A stretch of 64,000 bases of DNA, from positions 52,422,514-52,486,513 of the forward strand of contig CM038214.1 in NCBI GenBank assembly GCA_021442155.1, given 5' to 3'. The notes beneath the pieces were generated by a model. The model saw nothing but the letters and a program-made list of their open reading frames with translations, ran no database searches and had not been told where the DNA came from. The position numbers and the translations under genes were made by a program. How positions within the stretch are numbered: the stretch's first letter is position 1; each line of letters starts with the position of its first letter. The stretch comes from Cymbidium sinense (Eukaryota; Streptophyta; Magnoliopsida; Asparagales; Orchidaceae). Of the stretch, positions 34,690 through 46,979 are shown in pieces.

Positions 34690-35840
34690 TCAGATTACAT
34701 TGAAAAGTTATGGGACAACCAAAGAAGACATCCTCAATCAAGACTAGGACTAGGATTCAGTATAGTGGGTCCAGTTGATGGTGACAATAAATTCCTAGTC
34801 ATCATCAATCTTAGAATCTGATAGGTTCTTTTCAAATCATGCTAACTTATATGAGATGGTGTGTTTAGTAACATCAAATGATCCAAATGACCTTGAAGTC
34901 AATGATGCACCACTAGAGTCTAAAGAAGATATCAGGTCAACCATCGATGAGCTCAAAGAAATCAACTTAGGAACTAAAGACAAACCACATCCAACATACA
35001 TCAGTTCTTTATTGAGTGGTACTGAAACCAATGACTTAGTTAGGCTACTAATTGAGTATAAGGACTACTTCACATGGAGTTACAAAAAGATGCCCAATTT
35101 ATCTTTTGACATAGTAGTCCACAAACTAGCAATAGAGCCTAGTGCTAACCCTATCAAGCAAGCTCCTAGATGCATGCAATTAGACATTCAATAATAGGTC
35201 ATTTCTGAAGTCAAGAAACTGATCGAAGCTGGCTTCATCAGGGAAGAGAAATATCCTACCTGGTTGGCCAGTGTCATTCTAATTAAGAAAAAGAATGGCC
35301 AAATTTATATATGCATCAATTTTAGAGATCTAAATAAGGCATGTCCAAAGATGAATTTCCATTACCAATACTAGAACTGATGGTGGATATTTCCTCATCT
35401 CATGCAATCTTCTCTTTCATGGATGGCTCATCTAGTTATTACCAAATAAAGATGGCCCCTGTAGATGAAAGAACCACTGTGTTTCGAACCCCGATTGAAA
35501 TCTTTTGCTATAAGGTCATGCCTTTCAGCCATAAAAATGCCAGTGCTACATACCAGTGGGCCATGATTCGGATCTTCAATGAACTCATTCATCATCAGGC
35601 TGAATGTTACAATGATGATCTTGTAGTCAAAATTAAAGAAAAAAATGACCATCTTTTTAACTTGAGAGTAATTTTTGAATGGTTCTATAAAGTGAATCCC
35701 CTTAAGTGTGCATTCGAAGTAGCTTCAGGGGAATTCCTTGGTTTTGTTATCCAGCACCGTGGAATTTAAATTGATCCAGAGAAGATCAAGGTTATATTAG
35801 AAATGCCACCCCCTAAAAGTCTAACTCAACTCAGATCATT
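34690..35840 (+). pseudogene. Reverse transcriptase of plus-strand Tat element
   Basis: 34856-35194 encodes the approach region (LLIEYKDYFTWSYKKMPNL, then HKLAIEPSANPIKQAPR). After two stops, VISEVKKLIEAGFIREEKYP, TWLASVILIKKKNGQIYICI and NFRDLNKACPK follow. A one-base loss near 35345 shifts the frame. 35341-35769 then gives DEFPLPILELMVDISSSHAI, FSFMDGSSSYYQIKMAPVD, MPFSHKNASATYQWAM and the active site at 35608-35619, which reads YNDD where YVDD is usual (both Asp kept). It ends NPLKCAFEVASGEFLGFVI, then after a stop IDPEKIKVILEMPPPKSLTQ. It is the best preserved RT of the Tat relics here, with about four stops or shifts. Confidence 0.85.
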
Positions 35841-35849
35841 TTAAGGGTT

Positions 35850-36250
35850 ATTGACATATCTAAGATGCTTCATTTCTAACTTGTTAGGAAGATTCCAACC
35901 ATTCTCAACACTTGTCAAAAAAGATAGTAAGTTCAAGTGGGATGATAGGTGCTAGCATTCTTTTGAAGACATCAAGCAATACCTGATGATACAACTAGTT
36001 CTAGCAGCCTCTATCCCAGGCAAGCCGCTCATACTATATACTGTCGCATTAGATGACTCCCTTTGCGCTTTATTGGCCCAAACCTATGATGAAGGGAAAG
36101 AAAATGCACTCTACTATCTCATTCTTCATCTAATCCCTACTGAGGCAATTTACCCACCCATTGAAAAGCACTGCCTAGCTTTAATCTTTGCATCCTAAAA
36201 GCTACGACATTACATGCTTTCTCATAAGGTGAACTTGATCTCTAGGATCA
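35850..36250 (+). pseudogene. RT-linked RNase H of plus-strand Tat element
   Basis: Encodes LTYLRCFISNLLGRFQPFST, FKWDDRC-stop-HSFEDIKQYL, LAASIPGKPLILYTVALDD, SLCALLAQTYDEGKENALYY and IYPPIEKHCLALIFAS followed by a stop and KLRHY. This is the usual connection and RNase H region of gypsy RT (ALDDSLGALLAQ, YPPIEKxCLALIFAxxKLRHY). Three stops interrupt it. It lies directly between RT and the second RNase H. Confidence 0.8.
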
Positions 36251-36469
36251 ATCCACCATAATATCTCAAGACATGACCAATGCTATCTAGACAGTTGGCA
36301 CATTGATCCATGATTTTATCATAGTTTAACATCACTTTTGTACCCCTCCATGCAGTGAAAGGATAAGCACTAGCAGATTTCTTAATAGCACACCCACTTC
36401 TTGTTGATTCCCTATTTAGTGATGACCTCCCCGATGAACAAACCATGAACTTAGGGGACACTAGCATTT

Positions 36470-36936
36470 GCCATTAGGAAATGTATTTTGATGGTGTAGC
36501 TTCCTTTCAAAAAGGAGAATAACCTCGATCTACTCTTCCAGGAAAGGTAGGGGTAGGAATAGTTCTCTTAACTCTGGACCGTGATGTGATAAGATTCTCT
36601 TATCATTTGTCCAATCCAAGTGCCAACAATGAAGCCGAATATGAGGCTCTTATTAATAATCTAGAGTTAGCCATTACACTATGCATCCAAAATATCAATA
36701 TCTTTGGGGATTCTCAATTAGCTATAAACCAAATTTCTATGTCTTATAAAGTTCTAAAGCCTAAGCTCCATCATTATCATAAGTATATTATGGAGTTATT
36801 GGCCCAAATCCCAGAGGTTACCTTCTACAAGATTCCTCAAGGAGAGAATGCAGTAGCAGATGCATTAGCCAAGGTTGCTAAAGAGTTGGCATGTCTAGAT
36901 GATGAGTCCATACTAATAAGGGTCCAAAATAGATAA
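36470..36936 (+). pseudogene. Second (archaeal-type) RNase H domain, catalytic set retained
   Basis: Begins MYFDGVASFQKGE, then a stop, then STLPGKVGVGIVLLTLDRDV. From 36586 it is open: SYHLSNPSANNEAEYEALI, NLELAITLCIQNINIFGDSQ, LAINQISMSYKVLKPKLHHY and IPQGENAVADALAKVAKEL. The four acidic positions expected in such domains (Asp of YFDG, Glu of NNEAEYEAL, Asp of FGDSQ, Asp of VADALA) are all present. This extra domain marks the Tat/Ogre/Retand lineage. Its job is usually given as removal of RNA from hybrids beside the RT-linked RNase H. It is better preserved than its neighbours and ends at a TAG at 36934. Confidence 0.82.
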
Positions 36937-36939
36937 TTC

Positions 36940-38000
36940 TTATCTTTTATTGATGCTAAACTCATCGAGAGACTCTCTCTTGAAGGGGAGGTTGCCATTG
37001 CCGAAAAGGATGAGGAGTCAGATTGGAGGCAACCATTCATGAATTATCTAAATATAGGTAAACTACTTCAAGAGAGTTCAGGTGAAGCAGAGAGCCCATT
37101 CCTACGGTCTCATAGATGGCACCTTATACCGGTGATCCTTCAAACATATGTGGTTACGTTGTTTGAAAAAATGTGAAGCCCGTAGGATCATGATTGAGGT
37201 ACACTTAGGTTTATGCAGAGCATATCAATCTAGTTAGAAGATGAAAGCCAAGATCAAGAGACTAAGATATTACTAGCCTTCAATGATCACAGACTGCATG
37301 GACATGGCTAGGAGATGCCACCAATCTCAGGTGCATGGTGTGGTCTTACTCCAACTACCCAACATTGTACACTCTACATTGGCCTCATGGCCATTTGAGT
37401 GTTGGGGTATTGACATAGTGGGTTCAATTGATCGTCCTTCTTCCAAGGGTCATTTGTTCATTCTAGCTAACACTGACTACTTTTCCAAGTGGGCAGAGGC
37501 AATCCCACTCAGAGAGGTCACATCTCAACATGTGCTCCAATTTTTTAGGAATCATATTGTATATAAGTTTGGGGTGCCTCAATGAATTATATATGATAAT
37601 GGTACTACATTCAAGAGCATTAAAATCAATAGCTTTGCCGAGAGACGTGGTATAGATTGGAGATACTCTACCATCTACTACCCAAAGGAAAATGGCTTAG
37701 CAAAAGCCTTCAACAAAGCTCTTATCCAAATATTAAAGAAGACACTCGACGATAATAAGCGACAGTGGCATGAGCAATTAGTTGAAGTCCTGTGGGCTTA
37801 CTACACCACTTACAGAACTCTAACTCAATCCACCCGTTTCTCCTTAGTGTATGGGTATGAAGTTGTTCTACCATCCTAATCCCCTATAGATCTTTTACCC
37901 CCAAATCATGTTCATGATCAAACTCAAACTCTTATCATCTTTAAGGATAAGCTGAACTTGCTTCTCTAGTGGAAGTTTCAAAGACTTGATCCCTCAGTGG
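36940..38000 (+). pseudogene. Integrase of plus-strand Tat element, catalytic Glu lost
   Basis: The zinc-binding region is seen as DCMDMARRCHQSQVHG (about 37288-37335), where the usual CQ-C pair reads HQSQ, so one Cys is replaced. The core follows: WPFECWGIDIVGSIDRPSSK (first Asp kept), TDYFSKWAEAIPLREVTSQH, then after a TGA near 37583 IIYDNGTTFKS (second Asp kept) and YYPKENGLAKAFNKALIQIL. In the last, the catalytic Glu of the NGQAEA box reads Lys (37700-37705). The C-terminal part keeps RQWHEQLVEVLWAYYTTYRT and FSLVYGYEVVLP. The domain ends about 200 bases before the LTR-like block at 38201. Confidence 0.82.
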
Positions 38001-39227
38001 ATCCTTTCTCCCTCTCTTATGCCGTTGGCATAAGTTGAGTTGCATTATACTAAGACCTTGATTTTTTTCTACACCTTAGGTTTAAGGGTAGATCATTTCC
38101 ATTAGCACTTGTGATCCATTAGACTTTGTTGACCGTCTCGATCAACGCCAATACATGCGTTGTGCCTTGTTAGTTACACCACCCAAATTGAGAGTCCTTT
38201 TGTTAATTTCACTTTTGGAGTGAGTTCTCAACTTCCTCATAAAAGATTTAGGACTCATATAGACACAAAGAGCTCCTTAGTCTTAAGATGCTTCTCATGA
38301 TTAAGTGAACACTTAACCTAAGCGTAGAGACTTAGAAGAGTTAGCTACTAGAATAGGTTGTGCCCTAGGGACTTAGGAAGACTTGCCTACCCTATAGCCT
38401 AAACCCAATACATACTTTCCTTCTCAAACCAAACCTCAAATTCATACCAAACCTCAACCAAATTTCTTAGACACATAATCAATCTCATTATCAAATTCAA
38501 GCTCAAAAGTTTCTCCATAAAACCTCATGATCAAATTCAAAACCCTTCTTAAGCCCTTTGATTTCATCCTACGGACTTAGCCTTAACCAAATTCAAATCA
38601 ATCCCAATTCATTTGATTTTCTCAAATATCAATCCAATCTTTCAATCAAACTATCAAATTCCAATTCAAATCCAACTTTAAATGATTCAATCCCAATGAT
38701 CTAAACTAAATCCATACTCAACCAAATTTTCTTCTAAGCCCTTTTGACCTTCCTCCATGAGCTTGGTCAAATTTGCTTCCAAATCACTCCAAAATCAAGT
38801 GATTTTCTCATGAATTATTTATATCTTCATTTATATTCCCAAATATAAATGAAATATAAATTCAAATACCCTTAACCAAATCCAAAATCAAATTAAAATC
38901 TAATTTATACCTTTTAAGCCAATTCCTTGAACTTGGCCAAATCCTATCCAAATAAAATCAAAACTAATGGATTTTATCTTGAATTAATCATTCCTTCAAT
39001 CATTTATCTAAATATAAATGAAATCTATAATTATAAAGCCAAACCAAAATCAACTCAAGTCAAACCCAACCTGGCCCATTTGAGTTGAAATATTCAAATG
39101 AGCCAAAAATCATTTGAACCCAAACCAATTGCAATTGAAGTTATATGTCAATCTCAAATCCATATATATACTCAACTAAATCAAACCCAAGTCAAAAATA
39201 AAGCCAACTAAACCCAATTCGCTCACT

Positions 39228-39668
39228 TGACTTAAAGTGGCTAGTTTAACCTACATGAACCAAAATCAAATTCAATCCAAATCAAAGTGAATTAATCCAA
39301 TCCAAACTTAATGTCATGATTGTTGATCATCCTTGGTTAATCAATTATCATGATTTGGGTCAGACGAAGTCAATCAAGCCCGTTGATCGAGTCAACTCTT
39401 TAACCCATATGAACCCAAACTAGCCAAGTTGCAACCTAAACCAAATTGATTGACTTAAAGTGACCTATTTAACCTACATAAACCAAAATCAAATTAAATC
39501 CAAATCAAAGTGAATTAAGCCAATCCAAACTTAATGTCATGATTGTTGTTCATCCTTGGTTAATCAATTGTCATGAATTAGGTAAAACTATGTCAACTGA
39601 GCCTATTGATCGAGTCAACCCTTTAACTCATATGAACCCAAACTAGCCAAATTGTAACCTAAACCAAA
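39228..39668 (+). repeat. 220-bp tandem duplication inside block E
   Basis: 39228-39447 and 39450-39668 are near-identical (shared CAAACTTAATGTCATGATTG, CATCCTTGGTTAATCAATT and TGAACCCAAACTAGCC). Block D has a single copy at about 28908-29128. Confidence 0.85.
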
Positions 39669-42600
39669 TTTCTTGCAACCAATGGCTCAATTTCAATCTA
39701 AATTGATTATTAAACTTGATCAAAGCCTTAATTGAGCCAAATTTGACCAATTGGTCAACCTAACTCAACTTAGCCCAAATTGATCTTAAGGGTCAAATCA
39801 ACCTAAAACTCAATAAAATCCAAATTGAACTGAACCAAAACTACAATATATTCCAAATGATTGACTAAATCCCAACCAAGCCATGATTCAATCCAATTTG
39901 GTTAATTGTGTCAAATTGGTCAACTTAGCCCAAATTTACTTAAAGGATCAAATTGGCCAAAATCCAAGTTAAATTTAAATTAAACCAAATTAATTGAAAC
40001 CAATTAAACCAATATACTCCAATTGATCATTTAAACTTGAACTAACCCTTGATTTGACCCAATTTGACTAATTGGTCAACCTAACCTGATTTGACCCAAT
40101 TTGGCCCAAATGGGTCAAATTGATCCAAATTAAACCAAATGAACTCCAAATGACATGAAATTTGGTCCAACTTACTTTTGACTCATTTGAAATCTACTGA
40201 AATCAAATTTAATGCCAAATGACCACTTTTCCTTTGGGTCAAGGGTATCCTATGAGTAAAGACACTTGCCTAATGGAACATTCCTTGGCCACTTGGCACT
40301 CATCCATTAGTCCACTTAGGCACCACGGACACTGATCATCTGACCCAAGAGGTGGTTGGGGTAGCCATAACTCATGGGGAGGTGAAATCACTTCACCTCT
40401 TTCATTGGAACACTTGGGATGAAGGACTTCCACCTCCCCTTGCTAGGACACCCACTTGTCCTTCATGGCAGCCACTTCCCATGCCTTAGCTAACCAAAAT
40501 GAGCCACCTAAGATGATTCCTTTACATTCCCAAGCACCCCAAGCCAAGGACACCCATTTTGAATCCAAAAAACACAAAATGAAGGGGATTAAAGACCACA
40601 TTTGAAATCAAAAAATAGAAGCAACAAAACTCATCCGATTCCTCTTATTTCCATCCCTTAGAGCTCCCAAACCAACAAACAATCATTCATACTTCATTTT
40701 TGAGCAAAAGATTTTGATGAGGAAGTGAAAACCACTGGTAGATACATTATTCCAAAGTGAAAGAGGAGGTCTAGGCTCATTTTAAGACTTCTTGCCCCAC
40801 TCAAGAGCATGCTAGGATCATCACTACCGTTGAAAATCATCCCTGGTGAGATAACTTTCAAGAAAACCCATAGTTTGGCTTAGGATTTCTTGTTTTATGA
40901 CCATTTTCATGTAATTTTAGGAATTTTTCTTAGAAATCCCATGGATTCTTTATTTTATACAATCCTAATACGAAATAGGAGTTTTTCAGTGTGTATTGAT
41001 GCAAAAATGAGTCCATTCAGATGAAATTTCACTTAGATTTTGCAAAAATTTCATTTTCTCCCTTGGATCACTGTTTAGCCACTGAAATGCACAACAGTCA
41101 TCCGATCCCATGATTCATGGGATTGGATAGCTCAGATCACGCGTGATCTGAGCATTTCCTCCCTTCGTATCATGTAGATCAGATCTTGATCATTTGATCT
41201 GTGATCAGAAGATCTAATCTAATCCGCACATCCCTTTCACTATTCCCACCCATTTGGCTGATGCGACACTGCGATTCTAATCGCATGGTGAATATGACAG
41301 CGTGATGTAGCATTAGTGCCGCACAAGCGCCTATTGTGTTAAGTGGGAAAATTCAGATTTTCTGATTTTAAAAATTATTTAAATCACTTGAAACTTTAAA
41401 AATTCATAGAAAAGAAAATACTTAATGCAAAATTGCAAATATGGGATCGTTGGATTCATCTTTTTGAGAGAAATCTAAGAAACATAAAATCCCCATATTT
41501 TACTAAATATTTTGAGCTTAATTTAAGTTTTAGTAAAAAATAAATTTTATTAATCAAACCAAAAATACACATCAAATTAAGTTGAAATTTTCAGAGGTTA
41601 AAATTGAACATAAAATAAACCTACCATAAAAATTTTAAGTTAAAAGGATTTTAGGATTGGAAGATAATGCATTCTGAAGTTCAAATGGTAAAAATAAATT
41701 AATGGACTTTATAAAAATTGTGGGAAATCACTTAAATTAACTTAAACTTTAAAAAATCATAACAAATCATAGAAAAATGAAAAAAATACAAATAAATACT
41801 CATTTTAAAGGTATTTTAGAGGAAAATTTAATAAAATAATTTTGAATTAATTTTGAATAGTAATTAAGACTTAATGTGGGTTTAAGTGAAAAATTAATTA
41901 GCTTAATTACTCCCTAATTACTTATGTAATTAATTTCAAACTTTTTAAGGTTGATTAATGGGATGACCCCTGCCTGTCATAATTTTCTTGGGATTTATTT
42001 CTTGGTTAATTAAGGAAATTACGTGCCTTATCCCTAATTACTTTTTTAATTAATTATATGTTTAATTGCCATTCTAAATAGTAAGAAAACCATTAATTAA
42101 TCTTGCTAATCATTGTGAAATAGTGAAAGGGCATGGTGAATTAGATTGGGACCACTTTCCCATTCATTTTCCTAAGTTCATTTCACTTGACTTGAAACTA
42201 ATTAATTTAGGACTAATTAATGGTTTAATTCATTAATTAAAATGACTTAATTAATCATATTAAAATCATAATCATTTCAGATCTCATCTAATTATGTTTC
42301 TTGGGTAGATCTTTAGGTGTTTAATAACCTAAAGCTATTTAAGGAAATTATGGCTAACCTACATGTGTGGGGAAGTCATAAGAGTACTTAATTAAGTTCT
42401 TTAATCTAATTAACCACTAATTGTCACCCAATTGCATTAGGCCTTTTATTTCTTAGGGTCATTGCTGATTTAAATTCCAATTCATGTGCATATCATGTTG
42501 TCTCATAATTAATTGGTTAATTACTTTAAGGTAACATATGCAAGGGTTAATTAATTAATTTAATTCATATAATAACTTAATTAATCCATAAAATTCACCT

Positions 42601-43104
42601 AATTATCTTTTAATTAAGCTAAATTAATTAATAAACATGGGAATGGGTTAGGAGTACCAAATGATTGAATCTCCTTTTTTCTCTAAATCAAATCAAACAT
42701 CTAAAAATAACTTAATAAGAAGCTTTTATTTATTTTACATATGCTTATTTAATATGATTGTGCTTAGGAATTAGTTTGATTGATTGAAATTATATGCTTA
42801 TGTCTCTTTATTTCTTTTCAATCATATTAAAATGTTGCATGCCATGCATTCATCTCTTTCAAAAAATTAATTAAAAATAATATGTCAAGTTACATGTGTT
42901 GGCTTAAGTTAAAAATATGTGTGGCTATTATCACTATTAAATCTCAAATGTATTTTCAAAGTCTTATTAATGAATAATAATACATGTTGTGACATTAGCT
43001 ATACATACATAGGAGGTGCATGTGAATATAAGCTTTGTGTATGAAGTGAAGTTCCTTTCTTTCATTCATATGTTGATTTGCATAAGTACGAATGTTAGTG
43101 GGTA

Positions 43105-43440
43105 TATTAGTCTGGACATTATAGGGATGCATGGCTTTAAGTAGCCCTAAAGGAGGTTACTACCTCACTCCCTTAGTGCAAAATAATGACTACGTACCAT
43201 TTGATTTCATTCTTATGTATCTTGACATTAGAATTTGGATAGAGTTTTAATTCATTCACACAAATAGATTAATTAAACTAAATACAATTTTTTGCATGAT
43301 TTCCATTCTTATAGTTATTTGTACACTCATATGTATTTAAGAATAGCGTATATCTAGTATGGAGATTCCAGGGATGCACAACTTTAAGTAGCCCTAAGGA
43401 GGTTCCTACCTCACTCCCCTGGTGTAATTGTGAAGTACTT
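43105..43440 (+). repeat. Two direct copies of an 80-bp motif inside block E
   Basis: GGGATGCATGGCTTTAAGTAG near 43125 and GGGATGCACAACTTTAAGTAG near 43369 are each followed by CCCTAA, GGAGGTT and CTACCTCACTCCC. The copies are about 245 bases apart. Confidence 0.8.
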
Positions 43441-46066
43441 TCTTAGAACTTTCATATATTTGAATGTGTATTTAGCTAATGAATGAGAATCTTCTTTTTT
43501 TTTTATGATAATTATTCATGCATCTTATAGTTAAGTGTGCCAAAAATATATTGTATGCATTGATATGTTTCATACTTAATCATGTCCATGCTACATATGA
43601 TGGAAAGAAATGAACAAACATGTGCTGTATGATAGTAATTAACTCCAATTAATCTTAAGATGTCTTTCTTAGTGAATGAGATTATTTAAAGTAATCCTAA
43701 ACTTAGGATTAATTAAAATATGTAATAAGTTATTTATTAAAGAGAATTGATTAATTAATATGCTTTAGATGTGGCTTAAAGTAGGGATAAAGAAGGGTGA
43801 TCCTTTTTTTTCTTCTCTTTATAACACTTAGTTGTTAATTGTAGACCAAGTGAAATAGAAGAAAACATTAAGTAAAACTTACAAAAGTGAAATTATCCTT
43901 TATAATTAAATTCTTTCTTACTTAAAAAAATTATAACAAAGCCTAGTCAAGGCATACCACACAAACATTAACACACACATTAGAATTAAGTCACCACTTT
44001 TAGCCTTATGTTAGGGTGGTGCATAGTTTGATATATATTTTATTTTGTGATGTATTGTTTTAGATTAGATGTTAGGGTATATGTTTCATAGAATGGATGT
44101 TAGGCCGCTATTAGCCTAATCATGCTTTCTATAGGGGATTATGCTTAAGGGGCCACTGAAAAATAAATATAAATGCTCTCTTTACAGGTTGCTTAAGCCC
44201 TTAAGCATAATCCAAGTTAGGATTTGTGGGCTTGGTTACCCATGTGTAGGGTGCTAAGTCCAAATTATAAATATAATTTCTTGGGTGAAATGTATGTTTA
44301 GCTAACCTCTATTTTATAGGTGTAGTTAAAATTACTCTTTCTATTAAAATGAAATTTTGAAATTTCGAATTAGGATTAGTGCTATGGAGGAATTAGGATG
44401 AGCATTGGCTAGAAGACTATGACTTATGTGCCATGTGATTCCTTGAAGTGAGCCAAATCAAAGAATAAATAGGAAGAAAGAAGACAAAAAAATTTGAAGA
44501 AGATGAAGATCCCCATAGCATGTATTCATCATTAATTATAATTATTCTTTTGTAATCTGGGTTGTATAAGAGTAGAGCTCGACTACCCATTTTTGCTTTT
44601 TGGGATGTACGATGGTACCTGACCGCACTGACCTTTTATTCTTCTGTTCTAGATATAAAATTATTTGATGTTATGTTTAGCTTGTGCATTAGAAATGACA
44701 TGCCTTTTCATAGTTTCTTTATAATTGGTGTTTATTATATGGCTTGGATGCGATTAGGCTCTTACAGAAAAATAAATATTTATCCAACTATAACTCATAA
44801 TTAAATTTCTAAATAACTCATAGCCTCACATAAAATCCTAGGCATTAAATCAAGATAATTAAAATATTTAGCAACCCTTTAGTTGTATGGTTATATGTCT
44901 AATTTTATGCATGCATCTTCTACCACTCTTGAAAAAATGAGGGCCTCCATTCTTGCACGCGAGGGAACTGCTTGACCTATGAGAGTAACTCCTACTGATG
45001 ATGCTTCACCCTCTTCTCTCTTGATTTGTCCCATAACTCATTTCAACATGCATTTACGCATACAAAAATCCCAAAGCCTTTGTCAAAATGAAGTGTAAAA
45101 AAATAAATAAAATTTAAAAATATTTGCATTAAACTAAGTCATTACTCATAACACTCATGCTCTAATCTCTTTAGGGAGTGAGTTTAAGGACTTTAGTCTC
45201 TTTATAAATAATAAAAACATAATCATCTTGCAAAACATATAACTTGGCTATATGGTTTTAAAGCGTATGAGGAGTTAGCTGGCTGCCACTCCACGCAGCT
45301 ATAAGTTTAGCAGTCGGGTGATTTATCCTCTCTTGTGGAGGTAAACCATATACCCATTTTCACTTACATTTAGGACGTACTTTGGCCCTTGCTAAAGCTC
45401 CCTAGATTTATGATATGAGGTTATTGTTTCCTTTAGACTACAAACATAAATCCTCACCTCTTAGCCATTTTCACAACCTTGTGTTATGAGATTATAAGTC
45501 CTAGCTTTCTAATAAAATTCCAATTCAAATATATAATTCTTCTCAATTTCAAACATATAAAGCCCAACCATAGGATCGATTAGAATGCTTACTAGGTTTA
45601 TAGTATCATGAGAATTCCTTACTCATCTTCCTTTGGCTTTGATAATAAGTCTCTCCTTTTTTATTTTTCCTGAATGATTTTCCAAACATAGCTAATTTAT
45701 TGATAGTCCTATCTTTGAAATCTTTCATGACAATAATTGTCTACTTTAATCGAGAGTATTCCTAAGGAACTCACATTCGTTAGGATATAATTAACTATGG
45801 GGGCTTGCCCCTATAGGGAACTTTAGAACCTGATTTAAATAAACCCTGCTTTATTTATCCATGTAAAGTAGGGAAAAAACTCTGGTATATTCGAAGACTC
45901 ATCTTGCCTTAGGAGTCCTTATTAGGTGGTTAGGTTCATTCTAAGGTGGTGATTTCTATCTTTTGAGATAGTGCACCATTTCTTGATGTTGTGCCCGATC
46001 ACCTCAATAAGTACACCCTCAGATCTGTGGGGTGTCCTCTATACACATTAATCAAAAATAAACACC

Positions 46067-46979
46067 ACACCAGCCAAAACTTATTTTCAAAAATGGATTT
46101 AATAAAAAAGGGAGAGTTATTAATTTAAGGTTCATTTGAATTTAAATTTAAAATAACCCAAAATAATTTAATTAAATTCTAAATAATTAAATTCCAAAAA
46201 TTTAAATTAAATCATGCTTGGGGCAATCAAAACATTTCTTAAAAGATTAGATTTAATTTAGCATGGATATGGCATGAATTATGTAATTTAAATTCAAAAT
46301 AATTCAATTTCAAAAATTCAAATTAATGAATTTTTAAAATATAAAAAAATGAGGGAATTTTTTATTGAAAATATTTTGAATAAATCTCACATGATTTATT
46401 AGCCAAAATTCTATGAAAAATTATGTTAAATCTTTATAAGGATGATGAGGATGATTGGAGAGAGAAAATAAAATAATAGGAGAAAGAAGATATAATAATA
46501 AGATAATTCTAGAATAATTTAATTTTCATGCAATAAATATATGAATAAAATTTTTTATTAAGAATGGAAATGATCTAATGAAATATAAACTTAATTTATC
46601 TTGCTTGAAGACTCATTAAATGGACCTTACCTTATGCACTTAGTTCATATTATCCAAAAAGGATAATTCAAGAAATAATTGCAATTATGATATGTAGAAA
46701 ATATGAATAGTTTTTAGATAAATTATTTAAAATAATTGAATCATTTACTTTATTTATTTGCGCTCTTTATTTGCCTTAATATTGTGAGTCCTAAAAAAAT
46801 TCTCAACCAATTCAAGCCCAATAACTTTAGCCTTCCGAATTGACTGGAGAATCTGGAGTTGAATAATTTTCTTGTAACACTTAAATTTAAATTAATTAGT
46901 AGCATTTGAGCATATGTTTGTTATCATCAAAATCAAACTCAAAAGAGTTGGGACTCATGATGTTAATAATTTTAAGCAC
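46067..46979. other. Unassigned AT-rich stretch between two inverted LTR-like blocks
   Basis: About 0.9 kb, very AT-rich, with no ORF or similarity elsewhere in the window that I can see. It separates the end of block E from the truncated start of block C, so it may be a residue of the older insertion site. Confidence 0.45.

Larger units (their letters stand above)
27891..46066 (+). mobile_element. Plus-strand Ty3/gypsy (Tat-lineage-like) element, degenerate
   Basis: The clearest element in the window: LTR-like block D, a leader with a hairpin array, a protease-proximal gag remnant, protease, RT, RNase H, second RNase H, integrase, and LTR-like block E starting TGTTAATTTCAC at 38201. The two blocks are more alike than either is to A, B or C, which supports a 5'/3' pair. 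No matching 5-bp duplication flanks 27891 and 46066, so the outer edges may be rearranged. The gag core motif (LTGxxFEWY) is absent. Stops, frameshifts and active-site changes make it inactive. Confidence 0.7.
38201..46066 (+). repeat. LTR-like block E (3' side of the plus-strand Tat element), about 7.9 kb
   Basis: Starts TGTTAATTTCAC, 200 bases after the integrase end, and closes with AATAAACACCACA near 46066. 38201-41340 matches block D; the part up to 43980 is a diverged counterpart of 14520-16300 reversed; 43980-46066 matches 1-1980. Block B (12650-18406) shows the same order reversed, so this is one unit. At 7.9 kb it would be very long for an LTR. It carries its own internal duplications (39228-39668; 43111-43440). 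I see no gene in it; the ORF at 44562-44804 is not conserved. Confidence 0.6.

Noticed and set aside
27886..46071. 5-bp target-site duplication for the plus-strand Tat element
   Set aside because: The bases before 27891 (GCTAT) and after 46066 (CCAGC) do not match, so no duplication can be claimed.
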